A stretch of 64,000 bases of DNA, taken from the NCBI GenBank assembly GCA_009869945.1, contig WIXG01000251.1:52780-116779 (forward strand), given 5' to 3'. This DNA comes from Mesaphorura yosii (taxonomy: Eukaryota; Arthropoda; Collembola; Poduromorpha; Tullbergiidae). Position numbers and translations under genes: made by a program. The notes under the pieces are model-generated. The model worked only from the letters and a program-made list of their open reading frames with translations. It searched no databases and was not told the DNA's origin. Positions 22,201 through 33,130 of the stretch are shown in pieces. The stretch's first letter is position 1; every line of letters begins with the position of its first letter.

Positions 22201-23141
22201 GCACAGTTTGTCATCAAGGAAAGGGAAGAACAATTGACTTGTGCTGGACAGCACAGAAAAGTGCCAAGGGACATTTCCGGTTGATATTGAAGTCCACGCA
22301 TTGGGTCATACTCCAATTCTGGGCGGTATCCACATGGATCCGACTTCCGATAAAGTACAGGGTCCGACTCGTCGTCTGGTCTAGTCAGCGTCAAGCATGG
22401 GATCAGTAGCGGATCTTCATGAGCTCGAAGGCTCACGGGAGTTGGTGTCGGAGTCCAAATGCCTACAGGTTTTCTAAACTCCTTGTACTTGTAGAGTGCC
22501 AGTATTGTGATTGGTGTGTCTGCCGTCCAAGTCTCTAACCTTCCGCCATGGTCTCCTTCCAAGACTCCCTCCACCGTGTACCTCACGCTTGTCTGAGTTT
22601 CAAGTTGGATGCTCATAAAGTACTCTGACTTGACCCCGGCGGAATCCAGCGGAGTGTAACTTCGTTGTGTGGGTACATGAGTGTCTCCGTACACGGGCGG
22701 TGACCCTCGTCTATGCTCGCTATCCAAGTACTCAAATTGAATACGGATCAAGTTGCTGGAACGGCACTGAATGCTTGGCGTGCGTGTGGTCTCCGACTCA
22801 GAGCGCGAAATCAATTTGATGAACGTGTTGCCCACACAAAAAGCGACGACCGGAGCGTCAAGGGCAACTATAACGCTACACGAGAGGAATAATTGCCTCG
22901 TAGAAGAATTTATTTTCCGGATATTGCTCGTGAGCGTCAACACTCCAGCATGAGTGCTGTTGGATTCCACGGCTTCGCAAATGTGTTTTGGCTCCTTCAG
23001 GATTGTTGCGGTTCCATTCTGAGTTTGAGTTCGAGCCGAGTCACCGCCACCAGTGAGGGCGAGCACTGCGAAGACTGCAAAGACAATCACCATGTCCAGC
23101 TTCGTGGTGAAAACAAAAATGACTCTTTGATTTGTGTCCAT
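19232..23141 (-). CDS. Single-pass receptor tyrosine kinase
   Basis: Four exons (23141-21782, 21726-20513, 20447-19381, 19319-19232) joined by introns of 55, 65 and 61 bp, about 1,242 residues. A signal peptide (MVIVFAVFAVLALTGG) precedes a ~1,000-residue ectodomain with many N-glycosylation sites. Most of it matches no domain I recognise. The membrane-proximal part is an I-set Ig domain (TIECQVLGLPIPSVVWFRR, ending EGIYTCKAGNEVG). A TM helix follows (AGAGVLLVLLMGLIVLM). The kinase has the Gly loop LGEGEYGRVYAG, Lys in PVGIKVPRK, an insert before LLRWCAEVAAGMEFL, HRDLAARN, DFGLSR, FRWMAVECF and SDVWAYGVLAWEIFSLG. The last exon supplies CWHENPEKRPTF. All catalytic residues are present. The Ig-TM-kinase order with kinase insert recalls the PDGFR/VEGFR class, but the assignment is not firm. 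Confidence 0.88.
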
Positions 23142-23816
23142 TTGCTGTTTTTGCAAAAGTAAACTACACAAAGACGACAAGAAAGGTCAAGATCAGCAAC
23201 TTGGCCTCAAGTCTGAACTCTAAATATTTTTTACTCTAATCTTGGATTGTGCGGAGTGAAATGAATACTTGAGCTCACGGTTTGGGTGTGTGTAGTAGTG
23301 CAGTCTCATATCAGTACAACATCCTGAGACTCTTTGACTAACTGAATACAAAATGAATGTATAGCAAGAAATGTACAACGAACTTGATCGTAAACAAGCA
23401 TTGGGATGAAAAATCGCACACGAGTTCCAGCTCCAGAAGGAAAAGCTCTATAGATTTTGCAGTGTGCAGTTTTTGTTGACTCCTTTTGTTGTTCACGAGC
23501 TTCGCAATCGGTCATGCAAACATCAATGAGGAAAAAGTCCGTCATCGGTTCGAGTCGCAGTCTCCTATGAATCCTGTGTCAGTGAAGGCGATGGTTGACG
23601 ATCAAGATCGAAGACCTGAGCTAAGTTTGCAGCTGACACTCGAAGTGCAAGCACGGAGAAGCTCGGCAGCGAGAGCAATGGTATCCATCATCTTAAATAT
23701 TGGCCTCTCATTTAATTCTGTACTAATCTAGTAGCGCGAACAACGGTTCGAACTGTCACACATTTGATTCTTGATTTAATCACAATTCAATCAATGCTGG
23801 GCGAATAAAGGCTACC

Positions 23817-26031
23817 TCAGTCTCCTGAAATGAAAATTTCCTCCATCCATGTTTTAAATGCCCCGACACGTGTAAAAATCGTGTACTTGGACGGATCACA
23901 GCTGGTCCGATCATCATCGTGCTCTCCGTGACTTACAATCCCTTGAATATAGTACAGACGGGGTTCATCTTGTTCCTGGAACAAGAGTCCACCTCCACTA
24001 TCACCGTTGCACACTGTCGTGCCTTTGGAACCAGCACAAAATTGTGATACTGACGGGAAAAGATTGCTAACTTCCTGGCACTCGCGTGGACTCACGATCG
24101 AAAGCCTTGTCATCCTTAGCGTGGGTGAGATCTTTGATGATGAATCCACTCCGAATCCAAGCACTGTCCCGATTCGGCCAACAGTTGTCTGCGCACGTTC
24201 AATGAGCTCATTTTGTTGTCCCGACGCGGGCACACAGATAGGATACACGTGCGTAGAAAGCCTCACATTGCGAGCCAGCTTAAGTACGGCAATATCAGCT
24301 TCAAATGTTCGTGGGTCGTAATTTTCGTGCACATGGATCGAGGACAAGGTCAGCGCTTGTGAATTTGTCCCGTTTTTACCGGAGTTTCGCCTGTGCTCGG
24401 ACGAATAAGGCAAAAGGACGACCTGGAAGGCTTCTGCAACTTCGGCGTATGGTGTGCCATGATATGTTACACAATGTGCAGCAGTGAGCAATGCATTGGA
24501 AGAGATAAGCGTAGCTCCACAAATGTAGTTTGGATCTTGGCGCCGGTCTTTGCCTTTGTATTTGAAAAGAGCTGCATTCCATGGCCAGTCAGAGTGAGCA
24601 CGGACACGAGTTCCGTTCACGATACGTGTGCCGTATGCAACTTTAGGAGCACCACAGTTGCGGGAACATTCGAACTTTGTACTGGATGGTGTCCATGCTC
24701 CATTCTGGTCACAAGTCCGAACTTCGACGACGGTGGGATTCGAAGCTCTATGATTTGGCGCACATTTTGTACGCGCTGTCGTTCCAGGAGCGGACGGACG
24801 TGCACAACTTGTGGTTTTGTTGGAGTTTAGTGGTGTGCAAAGGTAGCGGAGGCTTTCAGTTTGTGGAATTGGCGGGCACAGCGATCGCAGAGGTTTGGCT
24901 TCAGGCGGAGGCTCCTCTTCTCCGAGAGCAACAGCTTTCGATTCGAACGTAAATTTAGGTGCAGACGATTTTCGAACGCTACAGAAGGTCTCAGCTTCAT
25001 CTGCGCCATCTGATGCCGCTTTGCAATCCAATTTCCCATCGCATAGGCGGAAAATTTGAATGGTTTGCCCAGAGAAGCATGTGAAGACAGTTTTACCGCC
25101 ATTCCTGTACCATAAATTCGTATTGAGAGCCTGAAATGGTACTCAGGTCGATTTTGGGGGCTTCACCTCATGGTTGAATCTATCCAATTTAATTCATTAC
25201 TGTCTAATGGGTCCACAAAATCCTTCAATCCAAATTGACACCGGACAGCAGTATCATGCACAAGTCCAACAAGATACCAGCGCCCTTCGCGCCAGACTCC
25301 AAACATACTTCCAGGAATGAATTGGTCATTGTTGGCCTCCAATTTTCCGCACTGATCTCTATCTTGGATTTGGGCCCGTGTCGCCGTCCCGGTTGGTCCT
25401 TCCCAAGTCCACGAGTCATTCAATGGTTTCTTAATGACACGATGGTCCAAATTAGAGCGGAAACCAGACAAGAGTTTGGGCTGCTTGTGAAAATTTCGGT
25501 TTGCGGCCGTGTCTTCCAAGCAAATTGGTCGAACACGTGTCGAGAATTTGAGTTCGGTCTTGAGTTGGATGATGGCTAAGCCTTTACTTCGTGGGTAAAT
25601 GTACTGGGGTTCATGAAACTGTGTGAATTTGTCGGTTGTGAAGTTTTTACTGCTTCTGAGTCCAACTCCGATACGAAAGTGTGTGGGATTCGCGGATGGC
25701 AAGCTGCTCGTGGTCAGGATGGTGTAAGGGCCAACAATAATACCACCAGCGACAGGCCGGCCGTCGTCTTCTTCGACGTATAAGATGAGTGCTGTCCATG
25801 GACTGGTGATCCGTTCATCACCATGAATGTTGTGTCCAGTCTTTCCGCATTCTAATGAGCCTGTGCACGGAAAATGGATTAGTAAAGTGCTGGGCAAATT
25901 GGGATGGATTAATTAATACATTTATTACTTGCCCCACCAATTTCTCCCGATGTGAATATGACCAACAAAACTGCACTAAAACAGTACCGACATTTTTCTG
26001 ATTTGCTGCTGCGACACTTAAACCTTTCCAT
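23817..26031 (-). CDS. Modular serine protease with N-terminal inactive protease domain
   Basis: Three exons (26031-25929, 25860-25167, 25104-23817) join in phase with introns of 68 and 62 bp to give about 694 residues. The signal peptide region is CFSAVLLVIFTSGEIGG. Residues ~40-265 are a trypsin-fold homologue without the triad: TTSSLPS replaces TAAHC and PGSMFGVW replaces GDSGGP. Then come an LDLa repeat (FTCFSGQTIQIFRLCDGKLD), a CCP/sushi-like Cys region, and an active S1 domain with His in LLTAAHC, Asp in EADIAVLKL and Ser in CNGDSGGG. The residue at the S1-pocket position is Thr (KGTTVCNGD), not Asp, so trypsin-like cleavage is unlikely. LDLa-CCP-S1 matches insect ModSP, the initiator of the Toll/melanization cascade. 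If the middle intron is wrong, these are two adjacent genes, but then the second lacks a signal peptide. Confidence 0.75.
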
Positions 26032-27137
26032 AATTCTTTCGACACATTTTGAAATTCTCAGTGTCGTAGTACAACTTTAATAATACATTTGCAAGTAAAC
26101 TGAAAATGCATCGCATTCGAGTGCATTAATTATAAATTACGCCGTCTTTTTCTTGGTATATAATAACTAGTTTGTTACTACGACTTGTAAAACCTGTCGT
26201 CCATGAAACGGAGATGAAAAAGAAGCTCGACTCTGATCTCTTGAGTAACGTGATCGTGATCTCGTCAATACTCACACATGAAATAGAGTGTTTTATAATA
26301 TCGCTGTCGTTATTTGGAGGTGGAAGCAGAAATTCCGACATCCAACAATTTTCCATTCTTTGACAGTACTTGTAATCGGATTTAGATTCCGAGTCTAAAT
26401 CGGAGTCTGGACTGTCAGAATGGTTTCGATCGGGGGTTCGTCGGGTATTATATTTGTAAAATCCACCCACACTGACGCGGGGCGGGCTGAGGTGTTGTCA
26501 TCCGTCTCCGTCCTTGTATTCCCCGCCCTTTGCTCTCTGCCCAGCTACTTGTATTCAAATATGGACGTGGTTATCACATTTAGCGCTTACTGTCCGTAGC
26601 GATAAACCGCGCTGTCCGCGCACTTGGCTTCGCGAATCACGTCACAATTACAAAGTGTACAAAGTGCGATCCGTGTATGTGTTCCTAGTTACGGAGCACA
26701 GCGAAGGACAAGTGCTCGAGCCAAGTGTTTTGTTTGTTTACACGCGCGAGCTGCTGAGAGCTAGACGAAAACTGTACGAATAAACAGGCACAACTGCATA
26801 CTACACGTGCGCTGTAGCAAACGTGCGGTGACGAAATTGAGATGACCTGACCATCATTCATTCCTTCAGTGGTCAGGTCGTCAAAAATTGGCCAACTACG
26901 AATCGAAAACGATTACAATTACAATTATAACATATTCTTGTGCAATGATGTGATGGTTTGTGTCATTAATTGATGGTGGGAGGGCAAAGAGGAGCAGGGC
27001 AGATGACTGTACCGCACCGCACCTCGGGTAGGGCAGTGAAATAAAAAGCCGGACGGTCGCCCTACTTGGAATCGTTCTGAATTGAAATTCCGCAGTGCTA
27101 CATCCTGATCGGTGAAAACAAAACTCTGCGTGTGACA
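26032..27137. other. Divergent intergenic region
   Basis: Lies between the 5' ends of the protease and kelch genes, so it should hold both promoters. An ATAAAAAG near 27042, about 95 bp before the kelch ATG, could be a TATA-like box. No open frame with family features. Confidence 0.4.
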
Positions 27138-28160
27138 ATGGACAAGACCAAGAGCACAATTCTCACTTTACCTCTTTGCCTTTTCAGGGGCAACCTTCTG
27201 CTCTTGCTGGCGATGACGAACCAAGAGGCTTTGCCCCTGCGGCTCGTCGGAACCGGCTCCCAGCTCCCGGGAAACCTTCATAGCACAACGTCAGTCTACG
27301 ACGAGGCCACACACGCAATCTACATTCTTGGCGGATTCCGGAATGAAGACCCGGAGCCGACCGACCAAGTTCTGCGGTACTCGCTCGAGACGGGAGCCGT
27401 CGACGTCGTCGGGCGATTTCGACCTTCGCACAGCGGGGTGGCGGTCATGCACGGCGGAGACATCGTGCACTTTGGGGGCTACCACCAGGGGGCGCTTTCG
27501 GTCGTGTACCGGATTTCTCCGCAGACGGGCTGGCCGACGCCTGTCGCGACGCTGCCCGTCCCGCTCTATAACTCAGCGCTCGCCTGGGATGCGGGCGTTG
27601 GCGGCAGCGGGCCCGGGGTCGCCTACCTCTTCGGGGGGCTCGGGCCCTTTGAAGAGTACTCTGACCGCGTGCTGCGGTACAACGCGAGCACGGACACAGT
27701 CGACCAAGTCTCGGCACTCCAGCAAGGAAGGCACAAGGCTGCGGCCGTGTGGGCAGCGGGGGGCGCGTACCTATTCGGGGGACAGCGAGGCTCATCGTTC
27801 AGGGACGTTTTCCGGATGGACCCATGGGCTGGGAATTTCTCGCTGATGCAGCTGCCAACGCCCCTACCCCCGCCAGGGCTGGAGGGCCCCTGCGCTCTGT
27901 TCGAACGCAGTAACGGACAAATTTACGTGGTCGACTGGGGCAACCCAGCCACGCCCGTCCTGCGCTTCAACCCCATTCAGGACTGGGATTTTGAGTTGAT
28001 CCCCGTGGAAGGCTGGCCAGGCGGCGTTGGTCTGCGCCATTTCAGCTGCGCGCACGTCCCCGCACTTCGCCGGGTGTACATCATCGGCGGGTGGGACTTC
28101 CAGGCGAACGTGGGCAGGACCGAAATTTCGTACATCAACCTGGGCACCCCCAGTCCCTGA
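27138..28160 (+). CDS. Secreted kelch-repeat beta-propeller protein
   Basis: Intact intronless gene of about 340 residues. A hydrophobic N-terminus (STILTLPLCLFRGNLLLLLA) suggests secretion. Kelch units with the double-Gly signature follow: ATHAIYILGGFRN, GDIVHFGGYHQG, GVAYLFGGLGPFEEYSDRVL, GGAYLFGGQRGSSFRDVFRM, GQIYVVDWGN and ALRRVYIIGGWDFQ. Six units fit a beta-propeller. There is no BTB, BACK or catalytic domain, so it is a bare propeller that may bind partners outside the cell or act as a storage or shell protein. The third-position GC content is clearly higher than in its neighbours. Two decayed paralogues lie at 30.8-32.7 kb on the opposite strand. ATTAAA lies about 10 bp after the stop and may be the poly(A) signal. 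Confidence 0.85.
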   Translation: MDKTKSTILTLPLCLFRGNLLLLLAMTNQEALPLRLVGTGSQLPGNLHSTTSVYDEATHAIYILGGFRNEDPEPTDQVLRYSLETGAVDVVGRFRPSHSGVAVMHGGDIVHFGGYHQGALSVVYRISPQTGWPTPVATLPVPLYNSALAWDAGVGGSGPGVAYLFGGLGPFEEYSDRVLRYNASTDTVDQVSALQQGRHKAAAVWAAGGAYLFGGQRGSSFRDVFRMDPWAGNFSLMQLPTPLPPPGLEGPCALFERSNGQIYVVDWGNPATPVLRFNPIQDWDFELIPVEGWPGGVGLRHFSCAHVPALRRVYIIGGWDFQANVGRTEISYINLGTPSP

Positions 28161-28296
28161 ACTTTTGCCATTAAAAGCCTCGCATACGATTTTGTGGAAA
28201 CTACATGTCTGTATGTCTCAATCAATAGATTTATCTGAAGTTATTTTCACAGTATTAGCATTCACTTCTTTTTTTTCATCGGCTGATGCGTGACGC

Positions 28297-28331
28297 GAAA
28301 TCTATCTCACCTATAGATTTTTCACTTCGAT
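28297..28331 (+). repeat. 35-bp dispersed repeat, copy 1
   Basis: Begins GAAATCTATCTCACCTATAG and ends TTTTTCACTTCGAT. Identical over 35 bases to 30675-30709 in the same orientation. The sequence is a near-palindrome: GAAATCTAT pairs with ATAGATTTTTC around a short loop. Confidence 0.8.
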
Positions 28332-28437
28332 CCAGATAATTTTTCTCTCTTATGGAAAATTAACATTCTGATCAATTTACACGTAAAAAATGTTAGGAAC
28401 TCGAGGTTAGAACTAATCTCTTTGTCCTTATTTTTAT

Positions 28438-30051
28438 TTAACATGAAATATGAAATATAAATCTAAACAACTTCCCAAATATCCAACACGTTAAAACTAA
28501 TCCAATTTGCACTGCCAAAAAGATGGAAATCCAGACATCAAGCAACCTTTTTTCATACCAACTGCAAGATCTCATCATTGAGCTCAAGTGAGATGTATTT
28601 CGATGTCGAAGAACGTACTCAACCCACCATACAGCTGTCTCCAGCGCTGGGAATGGCCGATCCCTGAATTGTTTAGATGCCCGTTCCGCTGCTGCTCGGA
28701 TCCGATTTCGACTTCGATTCGAACACACTTCTTGAATTGCGCCCTCTAATTCTGATTGCGTAAATGATTTGATATTTAATTTAATACCAAATCCATTCCA
28801 TACAGCTACATTTGCATTGTACTCCTGATCAGACATGACCGGAAGTACGATGAGTGGAATTCCAAAGTGTACAGCTTCGTTGAGGCTATTCATTCCACCA
28901 TGTACAATTGCGCCTTTTATGGACGGATGTGCAAAAAGGACACGTTGAGGTAACCAACTAGAGTAGTAAACATTTCCTGAAATTCGCAGCATATTTTTGG
29001 CACGATGATCAAGATCCAATTTCCATACAAATTGTAAATTCGCGAGACTCTTCATTGCACCCAGAAATTTCTGCTTAAAATTTGGCCCAAATTTTGAACT
29101 ACGAAGTTCACTACCAAAGCTGACGTACACAAAGCCATCATACCGGTGAGAATCTTCAAGAAACAGTCGCAAATCTTCCGGAAGTGGGTCAGGATCACCC
29201 ACGTCGTCGTCCTCGTGGCCGCCGTCGTCCATGAGCATGCCTCCTACAGGGATGAATGCAGGCGGAAGTGAACGTGCGTAATCTGTCCCCAAGTATGTGT
29301 TCATGAGTACAAGGCTTGTGCCCCCATGAAGGTCAGCAAGTGAGGGCCTGTCTTCCAGGTCCAGCTCTTCTTGGAGGATCTCCTCCAGAGCTGGATTATA
29401 CCAACGCCAACGATAATACGTGTACTTCAACTGGACCAGAGTTGAGGTGATCTTTTGATAAATCGTCAACGGTCGCGTGGTGTCATAGGCAGAGACCAGG
29501 TCTGAAATGGCAGCCGTCTCAAGCGGTAGTCCGTACGTATCCGGATGAAATGTGGATAGTGTCGTGCTGGAATATCCAATGTATGGCGCCTTGTATTTAT
29601 AATATGCGAGTCCAACTGCACAACCATCATTCAGCCACATGTCAAAGATAACAAGATCAAATCGCGTACGGTGGATCAAAGCGGATGTTTCGCGGCTGGT
29701 CAACACGTATTTGCAAATTTGTATACTTTTATAACGTCTAAATAATTGTTGTTGCTCCATTGTTAAGTTTTTTGCCAACAATTTTGGCAATTTTGGCACG
29801 GTCACAATTGTCAGATTGTTGAGGACGAGATCAGTTTTTGAGATTCGAGCCTTCAATTTTACTGGAATCAAGATCGTCACATTGTGTCCTCTATTTCGAA
29901 CCAAGGAATTAATTAATGGTGACACAGAGTGCAGGTGACTGAAACCTGTTTTTGCAAAATAAAAGAGAATATTTGTACACGATACGAGTACCGGAAGTTG
30001 GCCAATTATCAGTAGAATGGGCAAAATGTAGCCGCACTTGACCAAGTGCAT
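28438..30051 (-). CDS. UDP-glycosyltransferase (UGT)
   Basis: Intact single-exon UGT of 537 residues, the usual family length. It transfers a sugar from a UDP-sugar to small lipophilic acceptors at the ER lumen, mainly in detoxification. The N-terminal signal is LPILLIIGQLPVLVSC, followed by the acceptor half (TNILFYFAKTGFSHLHSVSP). The donor half has the UGT signature: FVYVSFGSEL, then YYSSWLPQRVLFAHPSIKGA and IVHGGMNSLNEAVHFGIPLI, and VMSDQEYNANVAVWNGFGIK. A C-terminal TM (ISIFLAVQIGLVLTCWIF) anchors it, but the cytosolic tail after it has no obvious KK motif. A His-Asp-rich linker (GGHEDDDVGDPDP) sits before the donor domain. The gene lies between the two copies of the 35-bp repeat. Confidence 0.95.
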   Translation of the reverse strand: MHLVKCGYILPILLIIGQLPVLVSCTNILFYFAKTGFSHLHSVSPLINSLVRNRGHNVTILIPVKLKARISKTDLVLNNLTIVTVPKLPKLLAKNLTMEQQQLFRRYKSIQICKYVLTSRETSALIHRTRFDLVIFDMWLNDGCAVGLAYYKYKAPYIGYSSTTLSTFHPDTYGLPLETAAISDLVSAYDTTRPLTIYQKITSTLVQLKYTYYRWRWYNPALEEILQEELDLEDRPSLADLHGGTSLVLMNTYLGTDYARSLPPAFIPVGGMLMDDGGHEDDDVGDPDPLPEDLRLFLEDSHRYDGFVYVSFGSELRSSKFGPNFKQKFLGAMKSLANLQFVWKLDLDHRAKNMLRISGNVYYSSWLPQRVLFAHPSIKGAIVHGGMNSLNEAVHFGIPLIVLPVMSDQEYNANVAVWNGFGIKLNIKSFTQSELEGAIQEVCSNRSRNRIRAAAERASKQFRDRPFPALETAVWWVEYVLRHRNTSHLSSMMRSCSWYEKRLLDVWISIFLAVQIGLVLTCWIFGKLFRFIFHISC

Positions 30052-30674
30052 CTTGCTGTTATCGTTGTTGCGGGTCTACATGAACTGAAAGCACATTCAC
30101 AGTTTTGCAGGTGTCAATCTAATTTCATCTGTACCTCATTTGCATAACAAGTCAAATCTGCACCATGCTATTGCTATAACTGTCTGACATAAATCTCAAT
30201 TTCTTATTTATTAAACATGTGTGTGTGTCCGTAATTTGCAGCATAAATTCTTAATGTAATTTTATATGCAATTCCATCATTATTTGGGAGCAATCCTGAT
30301 CCACAACGAAAGACTATTGTGAGGACTTGGAATGAAACTTGCAATAATCATCTGATCACCAATAAATGTATGCATGCGCCGCAGATTCTTGAATTGAATA
30401 CAAGTTTGTTTAGAATGCACTTCCCAAGACACTCCGAGAGACAAGATTTCATACATGATGATGGAATTTTGTTCATGTCCTTGTCATAATAAATTTGTAC
30501 GACATACTAAACTGGGACACAACGTCATACTTTGACAGATATTCATTCCTTTCCTCGTCCTGATCCCGTTTACATCTCCAATACTGAAAGATAGCTTCAT
30601 TTGTGACCACATTTCTGGTGCTCCTCCAGTTGTACTCGACGGCACAAGCTGTACGTAATTATGGCCATAGTAGT
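30052..30674. other. 5' flank of the UGT gene
   Basis: AT-rich, no gene seen. Should contain the UGT promoter. Confidence 0.4.
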
Positions 30675-30709
30675 GAAATCTATCTCACCTATAGATTTTT
30701 CACTTCGAT
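30675..30709 (+). repeat. 35-bp dispersed repeat, copy 2
   Basis: Exact second copy of 28297-28331. Here the match to a hairpin is one base longer because GTGAAATC pairs with GATTTTTCAC. Confidence 0.8.
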
Positions 30710-30769
30710 GCAATTCATATGATTTATTACCACAGTATACAGAAATCACAAAACACAATGAAGTACCAA

Positions 30770-31269
30770 TTACAAGTAAATGTACATAACGACCTGATTG
30801 TTGAGAGGATTGTCCCCTCCGAAGATGTACAGTCGTCGGAGTTTTGTCACGTGCGCACAGTGGAAAAAGTAGACCAGGTCAGTCAATCACGGTGAGATCG
30901 TCGACTTGATTCTGGACAGGTTCGAATCGCAGGAGGAGCTGCTACCTGTTCCGTCTGCTAGAATGCAGAGCGTACGTCTGCTCGGTCGCCTCGTCGAACA
31001 CTGCCGACGGGAACTCCAGTTCGCCAGCCGGAAGCTGCGCGGGCAGGGCAGACAAATTACCGGAAGGGTCGAAGATTTAGGATTCGCTCGTGTTGACTGC
31101 TGTCTCCGAGGATGTAGATTGGATTGTCCCCGTCGTATACGACGATCCGGTACAAGACTGGGAACGGGGGTCGCCAGGGGGTTATTGTGGAATTGGAGGG
31201 CTTGTTGCGTGGTGGCAGGAGGAGCCACAGCCGATGAAACCAAAAGGCACCAGCTACAACGTTCATCAT
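30770..31269 (-). pseudogene. Decayed secreted kelch paralogue 1
   Basis: Pieces of the kelch gene family are readable in order. An N-terminal hydrophobic stretch (GAFWFHRLWLLLPP) and VVYDGDNPIYILG are followed, in another frame, by AVFDEATEQTYALHSS, then a TAG. The C-terminal unit FHCAHVTKLRRLYIFGGDN lies in a third frame, ending VVMYIYL at 30770. The middle units are missing, so there is an internal deletion as well as frameshifts and nonsense codons. Closest local relative: the intact gene at 27138-28160 (FSCAHVPALRRVYIIGG). Confidence 0.7.
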
Positions 31270-31329
31270 GCTCACCGTCATCATCGCACGTTTACCATGC
31301 ACGCACACGCTGGCTGCCGCTTTCATGAA

Positions 31330-31787
31330 CTACTTGAAATGCACCTGAACACTGCAAATTCCCGACCGCACCTGAACTCTTGGGTTTTGTTTGGGCTTGG
31401 CTTGAGGAATGACCTCAATCAGACAAATTCACAACAACACCGACCGGCCACGTCAGCGAATGTACTGGGGGACATAATTAACTAATCAATTTTAATGCTG
31501 CGCATAATCTGTGTGTAAAGGTTTACATTCGTTCAGAATTCTAACTTTGCCATGTGTTTTGTCGAATTCCCGCTTTTGTTCAGTGTTTGGCTTGATGAAT
31601 GAATATACAAAGGCTTTTGGGAGCCATTTCATGATCAATTGCTTTGCTTGTACCTGTAGGAAATGAAGTTTATTTTTTCAAATCTTTGGAAATGATAAAC
31701 ATAAAAGAAGGATACGGAAATTTCTTTGTCTTCAATAGTTTGTAATAATATTCTTATTCTATTTAACATTTATATTCTTATAATAAT
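31330..31787. other. Intergenic between two decayed kelch copies
   Basis: Low-complexity AT-rich DNA, no gene seen. Confidence 0.45.
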
Positions 31788-32680
31788 TTAATGGCTTCCA
31801 ATCGTAGGCAATTCGATATACGCAATCTCCCGCCGGTAGCTACCGTCCTGCGCCCACCCGCCGAGGATGTACACCCGGCCCAGACGGGGCTCGTATGCGT
31901 AGGCGAAATTCCGGAGCGCGTAAGGTCAGCCGTGCACAGCGAGCTGTTCGGTGCGGTTCAGGGCGGGGTCGAAGCGCAGGGCGCCGGTGTAGCCAATCAC
32001 GTAGACGCCCCCACTGCTCTCATCGAACACGGCGCAGGGGCGCTCTAAGCCGTACCTGGTCAGCTCCACAGGCAGCCGCGTCAAGTTCCCCGGCGGGGAC
32101 GGGTCGAGGCGGAAGACGTCCCTGAAGGAGCCAGTGGGTGGTCCGTACACGCCAAAGACGTAAGCCACGCACCTCTGACTGTCCCACACTGCCTCCAGCT
32201 TTTCCCTGCGCTGAGGGTACCTGTTCGGCGAAGTGTGTTGTCGCGTTGTACCGAAAAACGGAGTCGTTCATTGCCCAGGCTGACCCCATCTAGGGCCCTC
32301 GCCCCCCCCCCCAACACGTAGATGACTCCGCCCCTGGTACTGGCGTCCCAGATGACCCCCTGGTACCACAGCCCCAGGGGGAGCTCCCCGACGGGGTACG
32401 ACTTCCCTTCTGCGTGAATGGCTTACACTGTGTCCAGCGGCCCTTCGCTCGTGTCCTTCCCTATGTACACTCCATACCCGCCAAAGGGCAGGATGTCGTC
32501 TCCCCCGCTCGAGCACGACAGTCTCCCGGCTGAAAGTGCCCCTGTACTCGTCGACCTCCTCGACAACACTCGTCCCCAGCGTGTGCTTCAATATTTTGTT
32601 GGTTGGATGTGGGATCGAGGCGGGCTGACCGCCAAGCACGTAGATTGCGTCATCTCCGTCGTTTTAAACCACCTCTGCGT
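31788..32680 (-). pseudogene. Decayed secreted kelch paralogue 2
   Basis: Covers most of the propeller: DAIYVLGGQPASIPHPTNKI, GDDILPFGGYGVYIGK, TRGGVIYVLGG, NDSVFRYNATTHFAEQV, RCVAYVFGVYGPPTGSFRDV, ERPCAVFDESSGGVYVIGY and LGRVYILGGWAQDGSYRRE. At least three frame changes are needed, one at an 11-base C-run (32302-32312). In-frame stops include TAA after LDTV and a TGA at 31926-31928, where the intact paralogue has Trp (HG-stop-PYAL against EGWPGG). Less truncated than paralogue 1. The high GC of the intact gene is retained. Confidence 0.75.
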
Positions 32681-33130
32681 CAAGCAGGCCGATCGGAAGA
32701 ATAAAGAAGTCTTCTTTATTCTTTTCGCAAGTTGTAAACTTGCCTGTTTATGCTACCGTTACAATCAACATTTTCATTATTCAACAAAAAACTGGTTTGT
32801 GTATCAAAAGTGTCTTGATACTGATTGAAATTATCCTTTGATTTGGTTTATGACGAGCCAGTGAGTCTAAAAAAACACATAATGTCGTGGTTCATAATGC
32901 TGGTTCACGAATCCAGTTACTGCTCCGTCCAGTTTTCATCTGCGAAAAGAAACAGTTCCATAATTTGTAATGATGAGAATGGAAAGATCTTGAATTATCT
33001 TTGTTCTTGTTCGTACTATCTTTTTGTTCCGGATCAATTTATTCTTCTTCCTGTTTCTGTTGTTCTTGCGGCAGCTGAAGATGAAGGTAAAGTTGTGAAA
33101 CTCGTACTCGTGTCTTCACAGAATTCATCT

